DNA from: Streptomyces antibioticus
GTDB lineage: Bacteria > Actinomycetota > Actinomycetes > Streptomycetales > Streptomycetaceae
DNA: 64,000 nucleotides
Direction of reading: 5' to 3'
Assembly: GCF_002019855.1 (NCBI RefSeq)
Contig: NZ_CM007717.1
Span: forward strand, 3,350,645 to 3,414,644
Shown here: positions 52,112 to 61,035 of the stretch, one piece after another
How positions within the stretch are numbered: position 1 is the first letter of the stretch
How the letters are laid out: each line of letters begins with the position of its first letter
Position numbers and translations under genes: made by a program
The notes under the pieces: generated by a model
Seen by the model: the letters and a program-made list of their open reading frames with translations, nothing else
Database searches by the model: none
Told to the model about the DNA's origin: nothing

Positions 52112-53437
52112 ATGACCAGGCACCGCGGTGGTTATGCCCTGCTGTCCGCGCTCGTCGCCGTGATCGTGGCCGTGTCCGCCGGGATCTACGCCGCCGCCGA
52201 CGCGGGGACGGCCCGCCCGGACACCTTCGCCGCGCCCCCCGCCCCGCACAACCCGGCCCAGCCCGCCTCCACCGGCGTCTGGGCCACCACCTGGGCCGCC
52301 GCCCCGGACGGCGCCGAACCCGGCACCGAGACCCTCGGCACGGCCGGCCGCACGGTCCGCAACCTCGTGCACACCAGCGTCGGCGGCACCGGCGCCCGCG
52401 TCACCCTGTCCAACCTGTACGGCACCCGCCCGCTGACCGTCACCCACGCCACGCTCGCCGTCGCGGCCGCCGACGACAGCCCCGCCGCGGCCGCCGGGAC
52501 CCTGCGCCGGCTCACCTTCGGCGGGGCCACCACGGTCGTCGTGGCGCCGGGCGGGCAGGCCGTCAGCGACACCGTCGCCGTGGCGCTGCCGGCCGACTCC
52601 GACGTCCTCGTCAGCGTCTACACGCCCACCTCGGCCGGGCCGGTCACCTTCCACCGGCACGCCCGGCAGACCGGTTTCACCGCCGACGGCGAGCACACCG
52701 AGGACGTCACGGGCACCGCGTTCACCGCGGCCGGCACCCACTGGCGGTATCTGACCGCGCTGGACGTGCTCGGGCCCGAGGCCGACGGCACCCTGGTCGC
52801 CCTCGGCGACTCCATCACCGACGGGATCACCGCCACCGAGGGCGCCGACCGCCGCTGGCCCGACATCCTCGCCGAACGGCTGCGCGCGGCGGCCGCCACC
52901 GGCGCGGACGTGCCCCGCTACGGCGTGGCCAACGAGGGCATCAGCGGCAACCAGGTCCTCGCCGACGGCCGGGAGCGCGGCGGCCCCAGCGGCCTCTCCC
53001 GGCTCGACCGGGACGTCCTCGGCCGGACCAACGTCAAGGTCGTCGTGATCGACCTCGGCGTCAACGACATCCTGCGCAACCGGCGGCTCGCCGACCCCGA
53101 CGCGATCGTGACCGGGCTGCGCGCCCTGGTCGAGCGGGCCCACGCGCGCGGCGTCCGGGCGGTCGGCACCACCCTCACCCCGTTCGGCGGCCACCGCGGC
53201 TACAGCGGCGCCCGCGAGGCCGTACGGCAGCAGGTCAACGCGGCGATCCGGGACGGCGGGGTGTTCGACGCCGTCGTCGACTTCGACAAGGCGCTCCGCG
53301 ACCCCTACGACCCGCGCAGCCTGCGCCCGGAGTACGACTCCGGCGACCGTCTTCACCCCAGCGACCTGGGCTACCGCAAGCTGGCCGAGGCGATCGACCT
53401 GACGGATCTGAAGGGCTCGGCGACGGCCGCGCTCTGA
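52112..53437 (+). CDS. Secreted SGNH/GDSL-family hydrolase
   Basis: A 441-residue secreted esterase. The ATG at 52112 is used; the upstream frame is non-homologous. The signal peptide (LLSALVAVIVAVSAGIYAAA) precedes an Ala-rich region and an N-terminal beta domain (about 60-220) of a kind found in GDSL esterases. The SGNH blocks are I VALGDSITDG near 233, II GVANEGISGNQ, III LGVNDI and V DRLHPSDLGY, with catalytic Ser, Asp and His. It probably hydrolyses esters of a polysaccharide or lipid outside the cell. It is monocistronic. Confidence 0.9.
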   Translation: MTRHRGGYALLSALVAVIVAVSAGIYAAADAGTARPDTFAAPPAPHNPAQPASTGVWATTWAAAPDGAEPGTETLGTAGRTVRNLVHTSVGGTGARVTLSNLYGTRPLTVTHATLAVAAADDSPAAAAGTLRRLTFGGATTVVVAPGGQAVSDTVAVALPADSDVLVSVYTPTSAGPVTFHRHARQTGFTADGEHTEDVTGTAFTAAGTHWRYLTALDVLGPEADGTLVALGDSITDGITATEGADRRWPDILAERLRAAAATGADVPRYGVANEGISGNQVLADGRERGGPSGLSRLDRDVLGRTNVKVVVIDLGVNDILRNRRLADPDAIVTGLRALVERAHARGVRAVGTTLTPFGGHRGYSGAREAVRQQVNAAIRDGGVFDAVVDFDKALRDPYDPRSLRPEYDSGDRLHPSDLGYRKLAEAIDLTDLKGSATAAL

Positions 53438-53500
53438 GAGAACCCGGAGCGGGCAGGCTCCGACGGCGCCGGAACGAGCCGCGCGTCGCAGAGACCCCGG

Positions 53501-54298
53501 TCAGTCCTCGTAGCGCGGCTCGCGCCGCCGCTCCTCGCGATGGCCGCGCAGCACGTCCTTGTGGCCCTCCAGCATCCGGCGGTGGGCCTGCTGCACGTCG
53601 TCCCGGAAGTCGGCGTGCAGCTCGCGCAGCGCCGCCTTGCGGTCCAGCTTCGCCTGCCGCCGCGCCGCCCTGGTCTGCTTGCGCTCGACACCGACCCCGC
53701 CCCAGAAGGCGAACCCGGTGACCACCACGCGCGGCGCCCCCGGGTCGCCCGGGATCCCGGCCTCCCGCTGGTCGAAGCCGCCCATGACCCCGATGCCGCG
53801 GACGACGACCTCCACGCCCGGCGGCACCACGATCTGCATCCCGCCCATGATCGCGACGCAGTTGATCACGACCTCGCCGTCGGCGAAGTTCGCCTCGCGC
53901 AGGTCGAGTTCACCGCCGCCCCAGAACGCGAAGCAGTTGAACCGCCGGGGCACCGTCCAGCGGCCCCGGCGCTGGAAGCCCGACATGACGGCGACCGCCC
54001 AGGTCGAGGAGCCCTCGCCGCCCACGATCCGGCCGCTCCAGTCCTCGTCCCGGCCGCCGTCCACGGCCGCGTCCTTGCGCAGCGAGACCACCGGCGGCGG
54101 GGTCACCCCGGGGGCCGGCAGATCGCGGGTGATCGGGGTCAACTCCCCGTAGGTGCGCGCCTGGTACGTCTGCTCCAGGCGCTCCTCGAACTCGGACATG
54201 TCGAGCCGGCCCTCGGCGAGGGCGTCCCGCAGGATCTCGGCGACCCGCTCACGGTCGGCGTCGGAGGCGCGGAGGTCCGCACGTGCGTCGTCGCTCAT
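53501..54298 (-). CDS. DUF1707 and LiaF-like C-terminal domain protein
   Basis: A 265-residue protein without membrane helices. The DUF1707 domain occupies about 6-58 (LRASDADRERVAEILRDALA, DMSEFEERLEQTYQARTYGE). A LiaF-type C-terminal beta-helix follows at about 100-195, with repeated hydrophobic turns VAVMSGFQRRGRW, FNCFAFWGGGEL and INCVAIMGGMQIVVPPG. The C-terminus is a Lys/Arg/Glu-rich helical tail. Similar proteins sense or modulate envelope stress; the direct role is unknown. It is the last gene of the ABC-2 operon, with a nine-base gap. Confidence 0.85.
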   Translation of the reverse strand: MSDDARADLRASDADRERVAEILRDALAEGRLDMSEFEERLEQTYQARTYGELTPITRDLPAPGVTPPPVVSLRKDAAVDGGRDEDWSGRIVGGEGSSTWAVAVMSGFQRRGRWTVPRRFNCFAFWGGGELDLREANFADGEVVINCVAIMGGMQIVVPPGVEVVVRGIGVMGGFDQREAGIPGDPGAPRVVVTGFAFWGGVGVERKQTRAARRQAKLDRKAALRELHADFRDDVQQAHRRMLEGHKDVLRGHREERRREPRYED

Positions 54299-54307
54299 GG
54301 GAGCAGC

Positions 54308-55330
54308 CTACGAGCTGGGAGCGCCGGGCACTACGGTCTCCCGCTCCGCCGGAGGTTCGGGCGCCCCGCCGGTCACCGACAGCACCCGTGCGATCACGGC
54401 CTCGATGTCGGGCTCCCGGACGGAGAGGTCCAGCAGCGGGTACGCGGCGGCGATCCGGGCGACCAGCGGGGCCGCCGACTCCGACGCCGGGAACGCCAGC
54501 CACTGCCGGGGCCCGTCCACCTTCACCACCCGGGCCGCCGGACCCGCGTCGATCGGCGGCAGCTCCCGCTCCAGGTCCACCACCAGGGTCCGCTCGGCGC
54601 CGCCCACCTCGTGCAGTCCGGTGAGCGCGCCGTCGTAGACCATCCGGCCGTGGTCGATGACCATGACCCGGGAGCAGAGCTGCTCGATGTCCTGGAGGTC
54701 GTGGGTGGTGAGCAGCACCGTGGTGCCGCGCTCCGTGTTCAACTCCCGCAGGAACTCCCGTACTCGGGCCTTGGAGACCGTGTCGAGGCCGATCGTCGGC
54801 TCGTCCAGGTAGAGGACCTCCGGGTCGTGCAGCAGGGCCGCGACGATGTCGCCGCGCATCCGCTGCCCGAGCGAGAGCTGCCGCACCGGTACGTCCAACA
54901 GGGCGCCCAGGTCGAGGAGTTCGACGAGCCGGTCGAGGTTCTCGCGGTAACGGGCGTCGGGGATGCGGTACATGCGGTGCATCAGCCGGTAGGAGTCGAT
55001 CAGCGGCAGGTCCCACCACAGGGTCGTGCGCTGCCCGAACACCACCCCGATCCGGTGGGCCAGCCGGGTCCGTTCGCGCGACGGGTCGATGCCCGCCACC
55101 CGCAGCCGGCCGCCGCTCGGCGTGAGGATCCCGGTCAGCATCTTGACCGTGGTCGACTTCCCGGCGCCGTTCGGGCCGATGTAGCCGACCATCTCGCCGC
55201 GCGCCACGGTGAAGGAGATCGAGTCGACCGCCCGCACCCGGCGCACCTCCCGGCGCAGAAAACCTGTCCTGCGGCGCACGTCGAAGACCTTCTCGACCCG
55301 GTCCACCTCGATGAAGCCACGCTCCGGCAT
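54308..55330 (-). CDS. ABC-2-type exporter ATPase
   Basis: A 340-residue ATPase. Walker A is GPNGAGKST near 52-60, the Q-loop lies in VVFGQRTTLWWDL, the signature is LSLGQRMRG and Walker B is VLYLDEPTIGLD, followed by a His in TTHDL. The last 90 residues form an additional regulatory domain (DGPRQWLAFPASESAAPLVA). It forms the exporter with the two permeases encoded upstream. The signature Gly-Gln substitution is common to this DrrA/CcmA-type group. The operon is transcribed from the permease genes to DUF1707. Confidence 0.92.
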   Translation of the reverse strand: MPERGFIEVDRVEKVFDVRRRTGFLRREVRRVRAVDSISFTVARGEMVGYIGPNGAGKSTTVKMLTGILTPSGGRLRVAGIDPSRERTRLAHRIGVVFGQRTTLWWDLPLIDSYRLMHRMYRIPDARYRENLDRLVELLDLGALLDVPVRQLSLGQRMRGDIVAALLHDPEVLYLDEPTIGLDTVSKARVREFLRELNTERGTTVLLTTHDLQDIEQLCSRVMVIDHGRMVYDGALTGLHEVGGAERTLVVDLERELPPIDAGPAARVVKVDGPRQWLAFPASESAAPLVARIAAAYPLLDLSVREPDIEAVIARVLSVTGGAPEPPAERETVVPGAPSS

Positions 55331-55342
55331 GTCCGACTCCCT

Positions 55343-56182
55343 TCAACTGCCCGTGCTGCGATACGACCTGAGCCCCGCCCGCCACGCCAGCCCGGCCAGC
55401 GCGCAGCAGCCCGCCGCGACCAGCGGGGGCGCGAACGCGGTCCACCCCGGCAGCCCCAACGGGTAGGGGCGGCCCAGCACATGGGCCGCCGGCACCCAGT
55501 TCACGAAGGCCAGCGGCACGATGAACGTCACCCCGCGCACCAGCTCCTTGCCGAACACCGTCGGCGGGTACTGGAGCAGCGTCTGCCCGCCGTAGGTGAA
55601 CGCGGCCTGCGCCTCCGAGGCGTCCTGCGCCACGAACTGGAACGCGGCGCCCGCCACGAACACCGCGCCGAAGATCGCCGCCCCGCTGACCAGCGTCACC
55701 GGCAGCAGCAGCACCTTGGCCGGCGTCCAGTCGACGTCGAGGGCGATCAGCGCGTACCCGAGCACCAGCGCGCCCTGGGTGACCCGGCCGAGCCGGCGCA
55801 GCGCGAACCGGTCGGCGGCGACCTGCGCCAGCACCGGCGCGGGACGCACCAGGAGCGTGTCCAGCGAGCCGTCCCGCACCCGCCGGCCCAGCCGCTCGGC
55901 CGAGCCGATCAGCAGGTCCGCGAGCCCGAAGGAGGTCGCCGACAGCCCGTACAGGAACGCCACCTCGGGCAGCGTGTAGCCGCCCAGCACGTCCACCTGC
56001 GCGAACATCAGCAGGATCGCGACGAAGTCCAGCCCGGTCACCACCAGCCCGCCCAGCGCCGTCAGCGCGAACGACACCCGGTAGGCCAGCGTGGAGCGGA
56101 TCCACATGCCGGCGATCAGCCCGTAGGCGCGCACCCCCTCCAGCGCCCGCACCCCGCTCTCCCGCACCCCGCTCTCAGCCAC
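55343..56182 (-). CDS. ABC-2-type permease
   Basis: A 279-residue membrane protein with about six helices from ATG 56182. SFALTALGGLVVTGLDFVAI begins the first strong helix, GGYTLPEVAFLYGLSATSFG the third, and GRRVRDGSLDTLLVRPAPVL is the conserved ABC-2 loop next to the inner helix. It overlaps the other permease gene by eight bases and should form a heterodimer with it. Substrate unknown, possibly a lipid or a peptide. Confidence 0.85.
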   Translation of the reverse strand: MAESGVRESGVRALEGVRAYGLIAGMWIRSTLAYRVSFALTALGGLVVTGLDFVAILLMFAQVDVLGGYTLPEVAFLYGLSATSFGLADLLIGSAERLGRRVRDGSLDTLLVRPAPVLAQVAADRFALRRLGRVTQGALVLGYALIALDVDWTPAKVLLLPVTLVSGAAIFGAVFVAGAAFQFVAQDASEAQAAFTYGGQTLLQYPPTVFGKELVRGVTFIVPLAFVNWVPAAHVLGRPYPLGLPGWTAFAPPLVAAGCCALAGLAWRAGLRSYRSTGS

Positions 56183-56975
56183 CCTGGACCACCACCCGCC
56201 GGGTCGCCGCCGACTGCACCAGCCGGCCCACCGCCAGCAGCGCCACCGCCCACCCCGCCTGGAAGGCGAGGACGGACGCCCAGTCCGCCTCCCCCATCAG
56301 CAGGTCCGCCGGCATCTGGAGCAGCGCCGCCCACGGCAGCAGCCGTACGACCTCCCCGAGCGCCCCCGGGAACGCGTTCAGCGGCAGCGCCATCCCGCCG
56401 CAGAACATGCCCGTGACCATCAGCACCTGCGAGGCGCCCGTGCCGTCCAGCAGCCAGAACGCGCTCAGCGCCACCAGGTAGCGGATCGCGAAGCTCACCA
56501 CCATCGCCAGCACCACGGCGACCAGGAACAGCAGCCAGCGCAGCGGATCGTCGGGCAGCGCCGTCGGGAAGAACAGCACCCCGAACGTGAACGGGATCAC
56601 GCCCCGCCCGATGAGCTGGAAGAGTGAACGCCCCAAGTCGGCCGCCAGCCACCACACTTGGAGATCGGCCGGCCGGTACAGATCGGTCGCCACCTCGCCG
56701 GTGCGGATCCGCTCCATGAGTTCGGCCTCGAAACCGCCGCCCTGGATCGCCAGCGTCGCGTACAGCGCCTGCCCCAGCCACACGAACGTCACCGCCTGCG
56801 CCTGGTCGTAACCGCCCAGGTGAGGGCGCTCGTCCCACAGCGCGATGTACGTGTAGACGAGGATCAGACCGAAGACGGTGTTGGTGAACACCCCCGCGGC
56901 CGTGGCCGCCCGATACGTCGCGTACCGTCTGAAACCCCCCGCCGCGACGGCCGTGTACAACCGCGCCGAACCCAC
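56175..56975 (-). CDS. ABC-2-type permease
   Basis: A 266-residue membrane protein with about six helices. I chose GTG 56975 because GAGGAAGG lies close upstream, and the longer frame begins with unrelated residues. Its loop IRTGEVATDLYRPADLQVWW is homologous to the equivalent loop in the other permease. It is the first gene of the exporter operon. Together with the second permease and the ATPase it forms one transporter. Confidence 0.85.
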   Translation of the reverse strand: MGSARLYTAVAAGGFRRYATYRAATAAGVFTNTVFGLILVYTYIALWDERPHLGGYDQAQAVTFVWLGQALYATLAIQGGGFEAELMERIRTGEVATDLYRPADLQVWWLAADLGRSLFQLIGRGVIPFTFGVLFFPTALPDDPLRWLLFLVAVVLAMVVSFAIRYLVALSAFWLLDGTGASQVLMVTGMFCGGMALPLNAFPGALGEVVRLLPWAALLQMPADLLMGEADWASVLAFQAGWAVALLAVGRLVQSAATRRVVVQGG

Positions 56976-57192
56976 CGCAACCTTCCTCCTCGCCCGCTGG
57001 TCTCCCTCTGCGACAGTGCAGCCACCGAAAGACACGAAAGCCACGCAGGACACCGAAGACCCGAAAAGACACCGAAGCGCAGGAGCCTAATGCGCGACCG
57101 CGGCGGCCTGCCACGCGTTTTCCCCGCAACGCGTGCCGCTCGCCGGGAACGGAACGCTTGGTGCGAGAGTCTTCAACAGGGGGCGCAGAACG

Positions 57193-57225
57193 CGTACGAG
57201 ACGTACTGCACCGTACGAGACGTAC
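57193..57225. repeat. 14-bp direct repeat before the PBP gene
   Basis: CGTACGAGACGTAC occurs at 57193-57206 and again at 57212-57225, 19 bp from start to start. It lies 37-69 bases before the penicillin-binding protein start, a promoter or leader position, so it could bind a regulator. Confidence 0.55.
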
Positions 57226-57261
57226 GGGACGCACAACGCGAAACGGGAGTCCGAGCAGCAC

Positions 57262-59658
57262 ATGAGCGACGAGCCACAGCCGCAGCAGCCGACCGAGGGC
57301 TCGGCACCGGGTGCGCCCGAGGCAGCCGGCGCCAAGCCGAAGCGGGTCAAGCGCACCGGGTGGCGGCGGCTGATCCCCACCTGGCGCATGGTGCTGAGCA
57401 CCTTCGTCCTGGGCTGCCTGCTCCTCGTCGGCCTGTTCTTCCTCGGCTACTCCATGGTCAAGATCCCGCCGGCCAACGCGATCGCCACCAAGCAGTCCAA
57501 CGTCTATCTGTACGCCGACGGCACCGAGATCGCCCGCGACGGCCAGATCAACCGTGAGTCCGTCGACCTCTCGCAGATCTCCAAGGACGCCCAGCACGCG
57601 ATACTCGCCGCCGAGGACCGCGACTTCTACACCGAGTCCGCGATCGACCCCAAGGCCATGCTGCGGGCCGGCTGGAACACCGCGCTGGGCAAGGGCAAGC
57701 AGTCCGGCTCGACGATCACCCAGCAGTACGTCAAGAACTACTACCTCGCGCAGGAGCAGACGGTCACCCGGAAGGTGAAGGAGTTCTTCATCGCGATCAA
57801 GCTGGACCGCGAGAAGTCCAAGGCCGACATCCTGGAGGGCTACCTCAACACCAGCTACTTCGGCCGCAACGCCTACGGCATCCAGGCCGCCGCCAAGGCG
57901 TACTACGGTGTCGACGCCCTCGCGCTCACCCCCGCCCAGGGCGCCTACCTCGCCGCGCTCGTCAACGCGCCCAGCGAGTACGACGTGACCGCCCATCCCG
58001 AGAACAGGCGTGCCGCCGAGGCCCGTTGGAACTACGTCCTGGACGGCATGGTCACCAAGGGCTGGCTGGACGCCTCCGAGCGCGCGGGCATGAAGTTCCC
58101 CACGCCGAAGGAGACTTCGGGCGCCGACACCGGCATGTCCGGCCAGCGCGGCTACCTCGTCACCGCGATCAAGGACTATCTCAAGACCAACAAGATCGTC
58201 ACCTCCGAGCAGTTGGAGGCCGGCGGCTACCGCATCACCACCACGCTGGAACGCAAGAAGCAGAAGGCGTTCGTCAAGGCCGTCGACGACAAGCTGATGA
58301 GCAAGCTCGACAAGAAGAACCGCAAGGTCGACACGTACGTGCGCGCGGGCGGCGCCGCCGTCGACCCCAAGAACGGCGAGGTCCTCGCCCTCTACGGCGG
58401 CATCGACTACATCAAGCAGTACACGAACAACGCCACCCGCCGGGACTTCCAGGTCGGCTCCACCTTCAAGCCGTTCGTCCTCACCTCGGCCGTGCAGCAC
58501 AGCTCCGAGACCCAGGACGGCCGCCCCATCACGCCCAACACGGTCTACGACGGCACCAACAAGCGCCCCGTCCAGGGCTGGCCCGGCGGCACCTACTCCC
58601 CCGCCAACGAGGACGACGTCAACTACGGCGACATCTCCGTGCGCACCGCCACCGACAAGTCCGTCAACTCGGTGTACGCGCAGATGGCCGTCGACGTCGG
58701 CCCCGAGAAGGTCAAGAAGACCGCCGTCGCCCTCGGCCTGCCCGCCGACACCCCCGACCTCCAGCCGTACCCCTCCATCGCCCTGGGCACGGCCACCGCC
58801 AGCGTCCTCGACATGGCCGAGGCGTACGCCACCCTCGCCAACCACGGCAGGCACGGCACGTACACGCTGGTCAAGAAGGTCACCAAGGACGGCGACTCGG
58901 TCGTCGACCTGCCCTCGCCGAAGTCCTCCCAGGTCATCAGCCGCGAGGCCGCCGACACCACCACCGCCGTCCTGCGCAGCGTCGTCCAGAACGGCACGGC
59001 GACCGCCGCCCAGGCCGCCGGACGCCCGGCCGCCGGCAAGACCGGCACCGCCGAGGAGGACCAGGCCGCCTGGTTCGCCGGCTACACCCCCGACCTCGCC
59101 ACCGTCGTCGCCGTCATGGGCCAGGACCCCGAGACCGCCGCCCACAAGTCCCTCTACGGCGCCATGGGCCTGCCCCGGATCAACGGCGGCGGCGCGCCCA
59201 CCGAGATCTGGGCCCAGTTCACCAAGGAAGCCCTCAAGGGCACGCCCGCCAGCGACTTCAGCCTCCAGCTCCAGGACGGCGCCGAGGAGTCCGCCTACCC
59301 GTCCGCGCCGCCCGCCGCGCAGTCGCCCAGCCAGAGCCCGGACGCCGACGCCACCACCGGCGGACAGACCGACCAGGGGCAGACCACCGAGGGCCAGACG
59401 CAGGGGCAGACCCAGGGCCAGACCGGCGGCGCCACGGACGGCGGCACGCCCACCGCCAGTGCGGGCACCACCACGGGCGCCACCGACGGCTCCACCGCCG
59501 ACGGCGGTACGACGGCCGACGGCGGCACCTCCACCGGCGGCAACGGCTCCACCACCGACGGCGGCACGACGATCGAGGGCACGTCCGGCGGCCCCGGCGG
59601 CGGCAACGGGGCGACGACGCTGGGCACGGGCCCGCTGAGCGCCGTACGGGAGGAATGA
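57262..59658 (+). CDS. Class A penicillin-binding protein
   Basis: A 798-residue bifunctional peptidoglycan synthase. A short cytoplasmic tail and one membrane helix (about residues 45-70) precede the GT51 glycosyltransferase domain (about 85-260), with catalytic Glu in ILAAEDRDFYTES and STITQQYVKNYYL. The transpeptidase domain (about 340-650) has SxxK STFKPF near 400, SVN in DKSVNSVY and KTGTAEE near 592, all intact. The last 130 residues are a Gly/Thr/Gln/Asp repeat tail outside the membrane. The ATG at 57262 has a weak GGGAG site. From memory the gene resembles SCO2897. Confidence 0.93.
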   Translation: MSDEPQPQQPTEGSAPGAPEAAGAKPKRVKRTGWRRLIPTWRMVLSTFVLGCLLLVGLFFLGYSMVKIPPANAIATKQSNVYLYADGTEIARDGQINRESVDLSQISKDAQHAILAAEDRDFYTESAIDPKAMLRAGWNTALGKGKQSGSTITQQYVKNYYLAQEQTVTRKVKEFFIAIKLDREKSKADILEGYLNTSYFGRNAYGIQAAAKAYYGVDALALTPAQGAYLAALVNAPSEYDVTAHPENRRAAEARWNYVLDGMVTKGWLDASERAGMKFPTPKETSGADTGMSGQRGYLVTAIKDYLKTNKIVTSEQLEAGGYRITTTLERKKQKAFVKAVDDKLMSKLDKKNRKVDTYVRAGGAAVDPKNGEVLALYGGIDYIKQYTNNATRRDFQVGSTFKPFVLTSAVQHSSETQDGRPITPNTVYDGTNKRPVQGWPGGTYSPANEDDVNYGDISVRTATDKSVNSVYAQMAVDVGPEKVKKTAVALGLPADTPDLQPYPSIALGTATASVLDMAEAYATLANHGRHGTYTLVKKVTKDGDSVVDLPSPKSSQVISREAADTTTAVLRSVVQNGTATAAQAAGRPAAGKTGTAEEDQAAWFAGYTPDLATVVAVMGQDPETAAHKSLYGAMGLPRINGGGAPTEIWAQFTKEALKGTPASDFSLQLQDGAEESAYPSAPPAAQSPSQSPDADATTGGQTDQGQTTEGQTQGQTQGQTGGATDGGTPTASAGTTTGATDGSTADGGTTADGGTSTGGNGSTTDGGTTIEGTSGGPGGGNGATTLGTGPLSAVREE

Positions 59659-59670
59659 GGCCGGGGCGGC

Positions 59671-59991
59671 TCAGTGGCCGCCGGTCGCCTTGAGACCGAT
59701 CACGGCGACCAGCAGCAGGGCCACGAAGAAGATCCGCGCGGCGGTGGCCGGCTCACCCAGCACCACCATCCCGACCACCGCCGCCCCGGCCGCGCCGATC
59801 CCCACCCACACGCCGTAGGCCGTGCCGATGGGCAGCGAGCGCGTCGCGTACGACAGCAGCAGCATGCTCGCGACGATGCCGGCACCGGTGAACAGGCTGG
59901 GCACGAGCCGGGTGAAGCCGTCGGTGTACTTCATACCGACGGACCAGCCGACCTCCAGCAGACCGGCGACGACGAGCAGAACCCAGGCCAT
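59671..59991 (-). CDS. sugE: SMR-family guanidinium exporter
   Basis: A 106-residue small multidrug-resistance transporter with four helices from ATG 59991 (GGAGG site seven bases away). The first helix carries the essential Glu (VVAGLLEVGWSVGMKYTDGF), where LLEVGWS and KYTDGFTRL are the Gdx/SugE signature rather than EmrE/QacE. The partner helices end AARIFFVALLLVAVIGLK. Gdx proteins export guanidinium in exchange for protons as antiparallel homodimers. A guanidine-III riboswitch directly upstream strongly supports this role. The gene ends 12 bp past the convergent PBP. Confidence 0.93.
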   Translation of the reverse strand: MAWVLLVVAGLLEVGWSVGMKYTDGFTRLVPSLFTGAGIVASMLLLSYATRSLPIGTAYGVWVGIGAAGAAVVGMVVLGEPATAARIFFVALLLVAVIGLKATGGH

Positions 59992-60020
59992 GGGGCACCT
60001 CCGGGACGGTTCGGAACGGG

Positions 60021-60068
60021 GTGCGTCGTCTTTACGTCTCTCACCCGGTACGGCGCGTCTCGTCGGGC
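60021..60068 (-). promoter_or_regulatory. Guanidine-III riboswitch
   Basis: On the minus strand CCCGACGAG is followed by a GCGCCGTACCGGG element and, about fifteen bases on, by AAGACGACGC. This matches the Thermobifida guanidine-III (ykkC-III) aptamer in order: P1 CCCG/CGGG, the conserved GACGAG and GCGCCGTACC, and a 3' ACGACGC that pairs as a pseudoknot with GCGCCGT, with one mismatch. It lies just ahead of the sugE ribosome binding site, so guanidinium would turn on export at translation. Confidence 0.85.
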
Positions 60069-60099
60069 TGGCTCCACTCCTCAACCTAGCAAAGAAAAG

Positions 60100-60137
60100 C
60101 CGTAGGGGCTGGTGACCATGGTCACCAGCCCCTACGG
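60100..60137 (-). terminator. 38-bp perfect palindromic terminator
   Basis: A perfect 19-bp-arm palindrome centred between 60118 and 60119. On the minus strand it is followed by CTTTTCTTTG. It ends transcription of the GroES-like gene ahead of the sugE leader. Confidence 0.85.
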
Positions 60138-60184
60138 GCGTCCAGAACCGTCGATCCACAGGTTCTTTCGGGTTCTTGCAGGTT

Positions 60185-60544
60185 CTACAGATACAGCCCG
60201 GTGGTGTCCTCCGAGCCCTCGAAGCGGTCCGCGGCCACCGCGTGCAGATCGCGCTCCCGCATCAGCACGTAGGCCACGCCCCGCACCTCCACCTCGGCCC
60301 GGTCCTCCGGGTCGTACAGCACCCGGTCGCCCGGCTCGACGGTCCGCACGTTCTGACCGACCGCGACGACCTCCGCCCAGGCCAGCCGACGGCCCACGGC
60401 CGCCGTCGCCGGGATCAGGATGCCGCCGCCGGAACGCCGCTCGCCCTCACTGGCGTCCTGCCGCACCAGCACCCGGTCGTGCAGCATCCGGATGGGCAGC
60501 TTGTCGTGCTGGGGGCCGTTCTGCTCGCTTCTCTTACCGCTCAC
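60185..60544 (-). CDS. GroES-family co-chaperonin-like protein
   Basis: A 119-residue protein from GTG 60544 (MSGKRSEQNGPQHDKLPIRM). It carries the Cpn10 elements LPIRMLHDRVLVRQD, SGGGILIPATAAVG and WAEVVAVGQNVRTVEPGDRV, and DRVLYDPEDRAEVEVRGVAY. The mobile loop is present but shortened. The conserved groES of Streptomyces sits with groEL1 elsewhere, so this is a second copy that may serve a different partner. It has its own terminator downstream. Confidence 0.88.
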   Translation of the reverse strand: MSGKRSEQNGPQHDKLPIRMLHDRVLVRQDASEGERRSGGGILIPATAAVGRRLAWAEVVAVGQNVRTVEPGDRVLYDPEDRAEVEVRGVAYVLMRERDLHAVAADRFEGSEDTTGLYL

Positions 60545-60593
60545 GCCTCGAACCTACCTGCCTTCGCCGTCCACGGACGCGCCGGGCCGCCGC

Positions 60594-60923
60594 TCAGGAC
60601 CTGCGGCGCCGGGCACCCAGCGCGAGCAGTCCCACGACGCCGACGACGGCGAGCGCGACCGGCACGATCCGCTCCAGCCGGGGCGCGCCGTCCTCGTCCA
60701 CGAACTTCGACCGTACGTCGGTGACGGCACGGTTGACCTGCACATAGGCGCGGCCGATCGTGTGGTCGACGTTGGCGACGACCTTGGCCTTGGCGTCCCC
60801 GACGATGGTCTTCGGGTGCACCCGCACCCCGATCTCGTCCAGCGTCTCGGCCAGGGCCGTCCGGCGGGCCCTGATGTCCGCCTCGATCTGCGCCGGGGTT
60901 CTGGTGTCCGACGTGTCCGCCAC
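60594..60923 (-). CDS. DUF3618-family membrane protein
   Basis: A 109-residue protein from GTG 60923 with GGAGG eight bases upstream. DTRTPAQIEADIRARRTALA, with TLDEIGVRVHPKTIVGDAK, is the DUF3618 N-terminal signature. One membrane helix near the C-terminus (IVPVALAVVGVVGLLALG) is followed by RRRR, so the domain faces the cytoplasm as a tail-anchored protein. The family is widespread in actinobacteria and its function is unknown. It is divergent from the peroxiredoxin gene. Confidence 0.87.
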   Translation of the reverse strand: MADTSDTRTPAQIEADIRARRTALAETLDEIGVRVHPKTIVGDAKAKVVANVDHTIGRAYVQVNRAVTDVRSKFVDEDGAPRLERIVPVALAVVGVVGLLALGARRRRS

Positions 60924-61035
60924 GGTGGGGCCTCCGAAGTGAGCCGGTGCTTGTCTGCTGTCGGTTGTCTGTCCCGGACAGTCTGTCAGCTCTGCCCGCG
61001 ATCGCACTGTCAGGACCCCCGGTTACGCTGGAGCG

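Noticed and set aside
53540..56416. A 958-aa plus-strand open frame
   Set aside because: It runs antisense to four clear genes of the ABC-2 operon and has the Arg/Pro/His composition of a shadow frame.
56116..59145. A 1009-aa minus-strand open frame
   Set aside because: It lies opposite the intact PBP gene and its sequence is Gly/Val/Asp-rich, the usual mirror of a high-GC coding strand. No family is recognisable.
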